NCBI GenBank assembly: GCA_023386135.1
Contig: JAEWKG010000260.1
Span: 1-6,147, forward strand
Direction: 5' to 3'
Source: Pseudomonadota bacterium
Lineage (GTDB): Bacteria; Pseudomonadota; Alphaproteobacteria; Sphingomonadales; Sphingomonadaceae
Length of the DNA stretch: 6,147 nucleotides
Part shown: positions 1 through 5,366 of the stretch, piece after piece
Numbering within the stretch: position 1 is the stretch's first letter
Layout: the number at the start of each line of letters is the position of its first letter
The notes under the pieces: generated by a model
What the model was told of the DNA's origin: nothing
What the model saw: the letters and a program-made list of their open reading frames with translations, nothing else
Database searches by the model: none
Position numbers and translations under genes: made by a program

Positions 1-870
1 GTCCCACAGCATCTTGAGCGCGATGGCAAGCACGATCGCCGCGAGGATCAGCCGCAGCATTTCCGGCTTGGCCTTTTGCGCCAGTTGCGAACCGATCTGC
101 GCGCCGGACACCGAACCAAGCAGAAGCAATCCCGCCAGGACCAGGTCCACTGCCTTGGTCGTCAGCGCGTGCATCATGGTGGTGACGATGGTCACGAACA
201 AGATGTTGAACAGGCTGGTGCCGACCACCACGCCGGCGCTCATGCCGAGAATGTAGAGCATGGCGGGGACCAGGATGAACCCGCCACCGACACCCATCAG
301 CATGGTGAGGACGCCGACCCCCGCGCCGAGCAGCAGCGGCGCGAGCGGCGAGATGTAGAGGCCCGACCGATAGAACCGCCATCGCCACGGAAGGGCCGCC
401 ACCAGCGGATGGTGGCGCCGCTTGGCCGCACGCGGCCGCTGGCCGGATTTCTCCGCACGGATGGCGCTCCACGCCTCCCGCGCCATCAGCGTGCCGATGG
501 TGCCGAGCAGGACCACGTACAGGATCGAGATCGTCGTATCGATCTGGCCGACCGATTGCAGGAATCGGAACAGCAGCGCGCCGATGCCGGTACCGACAAA
601 GCCGCCCGCGATCGTCACTCCGCCGAGCTTGTAGTCTACCCCGCCGCGACGATTGTGCGCCAGTACGCCCGACACGCTCGCGCCGGTCACCTGGGTCGCA
701 GCCGATGCGGCGGCCACGGTCGGCGGAATGCCGTAAAAGATCATCAGCGGGGTAGTCAGGAACCCGCCACCCACCCCGAACAGGCCCGACAGTATGCCGG
801 TGAGCGCACCGAGCGCGACGATGACCAGCCCGTTGACCGACAGGTTCGCGATCGGGAGGTACACATCCAT
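1..870 (-). CDS. TauE/SafE-family membrane transporter (C-terminus beyond window)
   Basis: I translated this from the minus strand: 290 codons without a stop, from ATG at 870 to the window edge, so the C-terminus is missing (probably only some 10-20 residues, judged by the usual family length near 300). Family members are inner-membrane permeases thought to export sulfite, sulfoacetate or other organosulfur anions, but the substrate cannot be told from sequence. The family hallmark is clear: two internally repeated halves, each with a glycine-rich loop, FGVGGGFLTTPLMI at residues 31-44 and MGVGGGFILVPAMLYILG at 192-209. Hydrophobic segments lie at about 15-45, 83-104, 113-130, 173-208, 212-232 and 240-262, with a final one at 272-289. 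A basic stretch at 139-168 separates the halves and is probably cytoplasmic. A G-rich Shine-Dalgarno (AGGGGGG) sits 6 bases before the ATG. The gene lies 48 bases after the barrel-protein gene on the same strand, so it is probably in that operon but has its own ribosome binding site. Confidence 0.93.
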   Translation of the reverse strand, partial: MDVYLPIANLSVNGLVIVALGALTGILSGLFGVGGGFLTTPLMIFYGIPPTVAAASAATQVTGASVSGVLAHNRRGGVDYKLGGVTIAGGFVGTGIGALLFRFLQSVGQIDTTISILYVVLLGTIGTLMAREAWSAIRAEKSGQRPRAAKRRHHPLVAALPWRWRFYRSGLYISPLAPLLLGAGVGVLTMLMGVGGGFILVPAMLYILGMSAGVVVGTSLFNILFVTIVTTMMHALTTKAVDLVLAGLLLLGSVSGAQIGSQLAQKAKPEMLRLILAAIVLAIALKMLWD

Positions 871-876
871 CGCCCG

Positions 877-883
877 CCCCCCT
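877..883 (-). promoter_or_regulatory. Ribosome binding site of the TauE/SafE gene
   Basis: The minus strand reads AGGGGGG six bases before the ATG at 870. It is part of a longer G-rich stretch (873-890) with three G runs. It supports 870 as the start; an overlapping ATG at 866 is in another frame. Confidence 0.6.
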
Positions 884-918
884 ACCCCCTCGGACGCGCC
901 GATTGAAGGTGCCGCGGG

Positions 919-1968
919 TCAGAAACCGGTCGAAAGCGTCAATGCCAGTCCATTGCCCGGGCGCGCGTTGCCCGCCACTCGCATCCGGTAATCGAGCGTG
1001 AGCCTGATGGGCGCAATGTCCGCAGTGAGCGTTGGCCCGACATCGAGACGCTCGGCGAACTTCTGCGCCCCGCCCCACGCGCCCGCACCGATCCTCAGTC
1101 GAGCGGGCCCTACCGTAGCTGCGCCATGGGTGACGCGCGCCTGGGCGTCGGCGAAGGCCGTCGCGTAGTGGCCACCGACCCATCCGCCTTGCGCGTATCC
1201 TTCAGCGCGCAGCCCGTGCGGAAGCGAGACCGGCGCCAGTTCGGTGACCGCGAACAGCGCCGGACGAACTTTTGTGCGACCTTCGACATGCGTCACGCGC
1301 GCCTCGGCGAGCACGCGCACCGGGAGGGCAGCGATGGGCCGCGCCCCGATCCCGGCGGCCATCTCGGCCTGCTGCGGGCGATCCGGCGCATAAGTCGCGC
1401 GGACGTGGAGCGCCGGCCGCCGCGGGCCGCGGCCGAGGTCGTATTGCGCGAGGAATCCCGCCTGCGAGCCGCCATAGGTGGGCGGTAGCGCGCCGTTCGC
1501 GAGTTGCGGCAGCCCACTTCCTTGGCGCCACGCCGCCCAGCTCGCGACATGGAAGCGGCGCTTTGCGAGAGGCAGAGGTAAAGGCACTGGCGCAGGCTGA
1601 ACGTCGAACGGCATCACCGTCGCTGGCGACCTGGCGCCTACCGACGTTCCGACGAACTCCTGGGCTTTCGGCGGTCTAGACCGAATGAGCACCAAGTGCG
1701 ACTTCAAGCCGACTGAGCGGATCGTTGCTGGAGCTGGCTTCCGTGCATTCAGGCCGATATCCACCCCGGCGCTCGGAGATGGCGCCACGACGCTTGGCTC
1801 CACGATGGCAGGCGCTTCCGCCACGGCCTTCGCCACCGAGGCGCTCACGGCACGCGCGAACGGCGACTCCCACAGTGCGAAGCGTGCGGCGGTCCACCCG
1901 AGGAGGAGCAACGCAAGCGCGAACAGGGGCTGCCCCCGGCGGCGCGGCGGCCGTGCATGAATTGTCAT
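919..1968 (-). CDS. Secreted protein with proline-rich spacer and outer-membrane-barrel-like C-terminus, partner of the NfrB-like glycosyltransferase
   Basis: This 349-residue protein has three parts. Residues 1-12 are basic (RPPRRRGQ) and are followed by a hydrophobic helix at 14-32, which is a signal peptide or uncleaved anchor; AxA-type cleavage options occur near 38-43. Residues 45-135 are rich in Pro, Ala and Val and look unstructured. From about 140 the sequence shows alternating short strands and glycine-rich turns, for example 253-266 and 289-302, and it ends in LALTLSTGF, with the terminal Phe typical of outer-membrane barrels. The motif GGSQAG is at 167-172. From memory, similar hypothetical proteins sit beside the same glycosyltransferase in other sphingomonads, and the C-terminal part recalls the C-terminal domain of NfrA, the E. 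coli outer-membrane receptor of phage N4. NfrA's long TPR region is absent; NfrA is close to 1000 residues. The start is fixed by the ATGA overlap with the upstream gene. A role in exporting or anchoring the glycan is inferred. Confidence 0.75.
   Translation of the reverse strand: MTIHARPPRRRGQPLFALALLLLGWTAARFALWESPFARAVSASVAKAVAEAPAIVEPSVVAPSPSAGVDIGLNARKPAPATIRSVGLKSHLVLIRSRPPKAQEFVGTSVGARSPATVMPFDVQPAPVPLPLPLAKRRFHVASWAAWRQGSGLPQLANGALPPTYGGSQAGFLAQYDLGRGPRRPALHVRATYAPDRPQQAEMAAGIGARPIAALPVRVLAEARVTHVEGRTKVRPALFAVTELAPVSLPHGLRAEGYAQGGWVGGHYATAFADAQARVTHGAATVGPARLRIGAGAWGGAQKFAERLDVGPTLTADIAPIRLTLDYRMRVAGNARPGNGLALTLSTGF
1965..1968 (-). other. ATGA stop-start overlap
   Basis: The TGA of the glycosyltransferase gene and the ATG of the barrel-protein gene share four bases. 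A GAAGGGG sequence lies just upstream of this ATG, inside the end of the glycosyltransferase frame. The arrangement suggests translational coupling and a matched supply of the two proteins. Confidence 0.9.
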
Positions 1969-3365
1969 GCCGCCCCTTCAATCTCGCGCAGCATCGTGGG
2001 GTGAACGGTGTGCTGGGTCTTGTCCCAATCGGGTCGGCGGCCGCTGAGCGACGAGATGTATCCCCCGAGCGCGCGGCGGCCGGCCATGATCGCAATCACG
2101 TTGCTAAGCGGAATGCGGAGCACCGCGCGCACCCCCTCCGCAACACCGTATTCGCGCGCGGTGAACGCGAACCGCGATGCGGCCCGCCACAGGAACCCGC
2201 CCAGGTTCACCGCAAGCAGCACGCTCACGACCCGGGACGGATCGGGCTTGACCGGAACACCGGCAAGATGTGCGAGCCAGCTCGCGGTCATCATCAGTGC
2301 CAGAAGGTACGCAATCGCGAGCACCAGCGCGGTCATCGGCCCGCGCCGGTCGCGCAGGCGCATCCACAGGTCGACCGGGCGCCGGCTCCAGCCGAGACGG
2401 TCCCACGATTGGAAGGCTATCCCGTGCACCCAGCGCGTCTTCTGGCGCACCGCCCAGTCGAGCCGCGCCGGAAAGCAGGCCCGCGTGGCCACGAGCCGTC
2501 CATCCGCGGTCCGACAGCGGACAAAGCGCGACCGTCCCCCGAGCGCCGCGATCCCCAGGCCGAGCTCGTAATCCTCGGTAAGGCACTCGGCGGCAAACGG
2601 TCCCGAATGCCCGTGAGGCCGGTCAAGCGCGCCAAGTGCTTCGCGAGCGATGGCGCAGCCGACCCCAGCGGTGGGAAGCCCGGCGCGCAAAGCGTCGCGC
2701 ACGACCATGTCCTTGCCATGAGCCTCCGCAAACTCGTCCATGTAGTGCGACGCAACCCACCGGGACTTAGGATCGGGGTGCGGGAGAACCGGTAATTGGA
2801 CGAGGCTCGCGGTCTCGATGTGCCGGTCGAGCAAGTTGAGCGCGGCCGGATCGACCATGTCCTCTGCATCGTGGATGACTACCATGCGGGCCGTGCGCCC
2901 AGCGCGGCGTTCGTCATCCTTCAGCGCAGAAAAGAGCCGGTTGAGGCAGTCTGCCTTGGTGCTCGGGCCATCGCGACCGTGGATGACCAGCCGCAGCCGC
3001 GGATCGTCCTGCGCCGCGGCAAGCACCGCCTCGATGGTCGTCGGATCGTTGCGGTAGCACCCGATGTAAAGCCGCATGCGCTCGTGCGGCCACGCGGTAA
3101 GCGTGTGGCGCACCGTCGCGCCGATGACCGATGCCTCGCGCCAGGCGGCAATGAACACTGCTGCTCCGCCCGCTAGCGGTGCAACTTCCCCGTCCGGCGA
3201 AATACGTTCGGTACGGGCCCGCTTGGTCAGCTGCAGCCACAGCCAAATTAGATCGACCGCCAATTCGTCGACAATGCCGATCAGGAAGAACAACCCGGCA
3301 AACAGCATCAGCTCGTGCTCGACGAGCACGAACCATTCCGCAGACGTGAATCCTCCCGCTGGCAA
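1965..3365 (-). CDS. NfrB-like membrane glycosyltransferase, family GT2
   Basis: This 466-residue inner-membrane glycosyltransferase most resembles the N-terminal catalytic part of NfrB, the E. coli inner-membrane component of the phage N4 receptor system. It probably polymerises a surface glycan from a nucleotide sugar; the sugar is unknown. The processive GT2 signature is complete: IAAWREASVIG at 72-82 in the nucleotide-binding region, the acidic HDAEDMVDP at 165-173, LTEDYELG at 262-269 (catalytic TED) and RQKTRW at 307-312 (QxxRW). Hydrophobic helices are at about 20-33, 344-366, 377-396 and 412-428. The C-terminal WDKTQH motif at 447-452 also fits the family. The c-di-GMP-binding MshEN-type domain that extends E. 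coli NfrB to roughly 745 residues is missing. The start is uncertain: TTG at 3365 is the first usual start after an in-frame stop, with GTG at 3329 and ATG at 3308 as alternatives. The gene heads the run barrel protein, TauE/SafE. Confidence 0.87.
   Translation of the reverse strand: MPAGGFTSAEWFVLVEHELMLFAGLFFLIGIVDELAVDLIWLWLQLTKRARTERISPDGEVAPLAGGAAVFIAAWREASVIGATVRHTLTAWPHERMRLYIGCYRNDPTTIEAVLAAAQDDPRLRLVIHGRDGPSTKADCLNRLFSALKDDERRAGRTARMVVIHDAEDMVDPAALNLLDRHIETASLVQLPVLPHPDPKSRWVASHYMDEFAEAHGKDMVVRDALRAGLPTAGVGCAIAREALGALDRPHGHSGPFAAECLTEDYELGLGIAALGGRSRFVRCRTADGRLVATRACFPARLDWAVRQKTRWVHGIAFQSWDRLGWSRRPVDLWMRLRDRRGPMTALVLAIAYLLALMMTASWLAHLAGVPVKPDPSRVVSVLLAVNLGGFLWRAASRFAFTAREYGVAEGVRAVLRIPLSNVIAIMAGRRALGGYISSLSGRRPDWDKTQHTVHPTMLREIEGAA
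3313..3331. repeat. Near-perfect 19-base palindrome in the 5' end of the glycosyltransferase gene
   Basis: Two 9-base arms (TCGTGCTCG and CGAGCACGA) flank a single A. The element covers codons 12-18 if translation begins at TTG 3365, but falls just before the start codon if ATG 3308 is used. It could be an operator-like site or an mRNA hairpin, or simply a product of GC-rich codons for the residues VLVEHE, so function is unproven. Confidence 0.4.
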
Positions 3366-3497
3366 ATGCGACCCCCGAATTGCCCCGAGAGGCTAACTAA
3401 CGATTGGCCGAAGCGATGCAACCGCTCAATCGATCGGAAGTCGCAGAATACTAACCAAGCTTAAGTGGGCGATCGCATCCGCAGTCGGCGGAGCGAT
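3366..3497. other. Intergenic region between nhaD and the glycosyltransferase operon
   Basis: This 132-base non-coding stretch is more AT-rich than its surroundings. It must carry the end of the gloA-nhaD transcript and, if the glycosyltransferase operon has its own promoter, that promoter. Seen here are a strong hairpin at the nhaD end (3471-3498), an imperfect dyad (CGATTG at 3401-3406 with CAATCG at 3427-3432, plus inner AGCG/CGCT), and three copies of CTAAC-like sequence (3393-3399 and 3451-3455). I find no convincing -35/-10 pair; a TTGAGC at 3429-3424 on the minus strand has no good -10 partner. Confidence 0.5.
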
Positions 3498-3498
3498 C
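3471..3498 (-). terminator. Strong bulged hairpin at the end of nhaD, possible terminator
   Basis: On the minus strand the RNA would fold GATCGC-TCCGC / loop CGACT / GCGGA-(T)-GCGATC: 11 base pairs in two blocks with one bulged base and a 5-base loop. The stem starts at the last base of the nhaD stop codon. The sequence after it (CCCACTTAAGC) has no U run, so it does not match a canonical intrinsic terminator. A 3' stabilising or processing hairpin is equally possible. Confidence 0.45.
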
Positions 3499-4796
3499 TA
3501 GGTTAGCGGCGCGTGCGCGATTACTTCCTGCTGCAGGATGTAACCGGCGGCGCCGGCGAGATAGCCGAGCAACGCGAGAAGGGTAAAGCGCCGCAGGTAC
3601 CAGAGGAAATTGATCTTCTCGATGCCCATTGCCGCGACGCCCGCAGCCGATCCGATGATCAGCATGGAGCCGCCGGTGCCGGCACAATAAGCCATGAACT
3701 CCCACAGGAAACTGTCTGTCGGATGCGCGCTGAGCGGATACATCCCCATCGCAGCCGCCACCATCGGCACGTTGTCGATCACCGCGCTGGCGGCGCCGAA
3801 TGCCAGCACGATCACGTCGAGCCGGCCGATCGCGGCATTGAGCGCGTCGGCGAGGCTGGCGAGGATGCCCGCGTGCTCGAGCGTCGCGACCGCCAGCAGG
3901 ATGCCGACGAAGAAAGTGATCGCGCCCATGTCGATCCGGGTCAGCGCATGCGCGATCGTCACCCGCTCCTTTTCGCGCCACGGCTTGTTGCGGTGGAGAA
4001 GGTCGCCCACCAACCACACGATCCCGAGCCCGAACAGGATGCCGAGGAACGGCGGCAAGTGGGTGATGCCCTTGAACACCGGCACCATCAGCAGGACGCC
4101 AAGACCAACCGCGAATATCACGTTGCGCTCGAACGCGGGGATCGGAGATGCGCCGCCGTCAACTTCGGCGTCGGGCCGTACGATTGGCCGGCCGCGGAGG
4201 CGCAAGCCGACGATCGCGAGTGGAGCCGCGACGTTAATGAGGCTCGGCAGGAAGAGCTTGGTCATGATCGCCAGCGTGGTGACTTGGCCGCCGATCCACA
4301 GCATCGTCGTGGTCACATCGCCGATCGGGGACCATGCCCCGCCGGCATTGGCGGCGATGATTATCATGCCGCAGAAGATCAGCCGGTCGTCGCGGGCCTT
4401 GAGCAGCTTGCGCACCAGCGACACCATCACGATCGCGGTGGTGAGGTTGTCGAGCACCGCGGAGAGGAAGAAGGTCACCCCGCTGACGAACCACAGCAGG
4501 CTCCCCAACGTCCGCGCGCGCAGGCGCGAAGTGATGACGGTGAACCCGTCGTGCGCGTCGACCACCTCGACGATCGTCATCGCGCCGAGCAGGAAGAACG
4601 CGATCTGCGCGGTGCCGACGAGCGACTCCCCGAGTTCTTCGTCAATCCGATGCGGCTCGCCGACCAGCAGTGCGTAAACCGTCCACAGCAGCCCCGCCCC
4701 GATCAGCGCGGCGGCGGACTTGTTGACCCGCGTCGGCTCCTCGAGCGCGATGAACAGGTAGGCGACGCAGAAGATCGCGATGAGCGCGGTGAACAT
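3498..4796 (-). CDS. nhaD: Na+/H+ antiporter NhaD
   Basis: This 432-residue integral membrane protein exchanges cytoplasmic Na+ (or Li+) for external H+, giving salt tolerance and pH control. It is almost entirely hydrophobic helices joined by short charged loops. Motifs conserved in NhaD are easy to see: SAVLDNLTT at 112-120, AANAGGAWSPIGD at 148-160, the second-half counterpart SAVIDNVPMVAA at 337-348, CAGTGGSMLIIGSAAGV at 371-387 and EKINFLWYLRR at 393-403. The two LDN/IDN motifs with their conserved Asp (116 and 341) mark the two inverted halves of the ion-transporter fold. I chose ATG 4796 because it begins directly at the first membrane helix and has AAGGA 7 bases upstream; extending to an in-frame ATG at 4934 would add 46 Arg/Pro-rich residues overlapping gloA, which are not NhaD-like. 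The gene follows gloA by 52 bases on the same strand, so co-transcription is likely. Confidence 0.95.
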   Translation of the reverse strand: MFTALIAIFCVAYLFIALEEPTRVNKSAAALIGAGLLWTVYALLVGEPHRIDEELGESLVGTAQIAFFLLGAMTIVEVVDAHDGFTVITSRLRARTLGSLLWFVSGVTFFLSAVLDNLTTAIVMVSLVRKLLKARDDRLIFCGMIIIAANAGGAWSPIGDVTTTMLWIGGQVTTLAIMTKLFLPSLINVAAPLAIVGLRLRGRPIVRPDAEVDGGASPIPAFERNVIFAVGLGVLLMVPVFKGITHLPPFLGILFGLGIVWLVGDLLHRNKPWREKERVTIAHALTRIDMGAITFFVGILLAVATLEHAGILASLADALNAAIGRLDVIVLAFGAASAVIDNVPMVAAAMGMYPLSAHPTDSFLWEFMAYCAGTGGSMLIIGSAAGVAAMGIEKINFLWYLRRFTLLALLGYLAGAAGYILQQEVIAHAPLT

Positions 4797-4803
4797 GCCG
4801 GCG

Positions 4804-4808
4804 TCCTT
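4804..4808 (-). promoter_or_regulatory. Ribosome binding site that sets the nhaD start
   Basis: AAGGA on the minus strand lies 7 bases before ATG 4796. It decides against the longer reading frame that begins inside gloA at 4934. Confidence 0.75.
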
Positions 4809-4848
4809 GGCAAAGACCGCACGGCATGGCCAGCGCCGGCGGCCAGGT

Positions 4849-5298
4849 TCACCAGGTGCCGGAGTTCTCCATGCTCGTCCACGGTTCCTGCGGCGGGAGG
4901 CTGCCGTCCTGCAACAGCTCGACGGAGATGCCATCGGGGGATTTCACGAACGCCATGTGACCATCGCGCGGAGGCCGGTGGATAATGTGGCCGGCATCGG
5001 CGATCCGCTGGCAGGTCTCGTAGATATTCTCGACGCGGTAGGCGAGGTGACCGAAATTGCGCCCGCCGTCGTACTTTTCCACGCTCGAGCCATCTTGCGG
5101 CGGCCAGTTATAAGTCAGCTCGACCTCGGCGACACCTTCCTGCCCCGGTGCCGCAAGGAAGATCAGGGTGAAGCGGCCCTGCTCGCTGTCGAAGCGCCGA
5201 ACCTCGTTGAGGCCAATCAGCTCGAAGAACGCCACCGTCGCGTCGGGATCCGTGACCCGGATCATCGAATGCAGGTACTTGACCACACGCGTCTCCAT
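4849..5298 (-). CDS. gloA: Lactoylglutathione lyase (glyoxalase I)
   Basis: This 149-residue cytoplasmic enzyme of the VOC superfamily converts the hemithioacetal of methylglyoxal and glutathione to S-lactoylglutathione, the first step of the glyoxalase detoxification pathway. All four expected metal ligands are present by comparison with E. coli GloA: His10 (YLHSMIRV), Glu60 (VELTYNW), His84 (FGHLAYRV) and Glu127 (ISVELLQ). The VELTYNW and KSPDGISVELL segments are diagnostic. The protein has the two usual beta-alpha-beta-beta-beta modules, residues about 7-63 and 82-130, and a tail of about 18 residues after the last strand. The ATG at 5298 sits just before the first strand; the Shine-Dalgarno is weak (CGAG, 6-7 bases upstream). 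It is the first gene of a probable gloA-nhaD transcript, divergent from the SIMPL gene. Whether it uses Ni2+ or Zn2+ cannot be read with certainty; its short, E. coli-like form suggests Ni2+. Confidence 0.95.
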   Translation of the reverse strand: METRVVKYLHSMIRVTDPDATVAFFELIGLNEVRRFDSEQGRFTLIFLAAPGQEGVAEVELTYNWPPQDGSSVEKYDGGRNFGHLAYRVENIYETCQRIADAGHIIHRPPRDGHMAFVKSPDGISVELLQDGSLPPQEPWTSMENSGTW

Positions 5299-5366
5299 TC
5301 AAACTCGGTTCATCGACAGAAATGCACAACTCGTCGTACGGGTCGCGCCGTGCAAGGAGCCTAGCG
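5299..5366. promoter_or_regulatory. Divergent promoter region between gloA and the SIMPL gene
   Basis: The 68 bases between the divergent start codons must contain, or closely abut, the promoters of both genes unless those lie inside the neighbouring coding sequences. No convincing -35/-10 pair or GGAAC-type ECF sigma element was found on either strand. On the minus strand TTGCAC (5355-5350) is a possible -35, but the sequence about 18 bases later (AGTTGT) is a poor -10. Confidence 0.4.
5354..5359 (+). promoter_or_regulatory. Ribosome binding site of the SIMPL gene
   Basis: AAGGAG lies 7 bases before ATG 5367. It supports this start over the in-frame ATG at 5322, which has no comparable site and would place 15 Arg/Ser-rich residues ahead of the protein. 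Confidence 0.8.

Noticed and set aside
76..906. 276-codon plus-strand open frame across the left end
   Set aside because: It is antisense to the TauE/SafE gene, whose repeated glycine motifs and membrane segments are clear; the frame has low-complexity Arg/His/Gln composition.
2104..2586. Minus-strand 160-codon open frame inside the glycosyltransferase gene
   Set aside because: It is an out-of-frame shadow of the glycosyltransferase, whose main frame carries all GT2 motifs without interruption.
1725..2795. 356-codon plus-strand open frame
   Set aside because: It spans the antisense of two overlapping genes with strong protein-level signatures and has no recognisable domain.
4827..4845. TGGCC/GGCCA hairpin between gloA and nhaD as a terminator
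   Set aside because: The stem is only 5 pairs, there is no T tract, and the close spacing of the two genes favours one transcript.
4797..4934. N-terminal extension of nhaD by 46 codons to ATG 4934
   Set aside because: The added residues are Arg/Pro-rich, overlap gloA in another frame and are not NhaD-like; AAGGA before 4796 supports the shorter form.
3513..4985. 490-codon open frame on the plus strand opposite nhaD
   Set aside because: Its composition (Arg, Asp, His, Gln, Pro) is what antisense reading of high-GC membrane-protein codons gives, it shows no domain, and the nhaD motifs on the other strand are unmistakable.
5322..5366. Upstream ATG 5322 for the SIMPL protein
   Set aside because: It has no good ribosome binding site, while AAGGAG is correctly spaced before ATG 5367.
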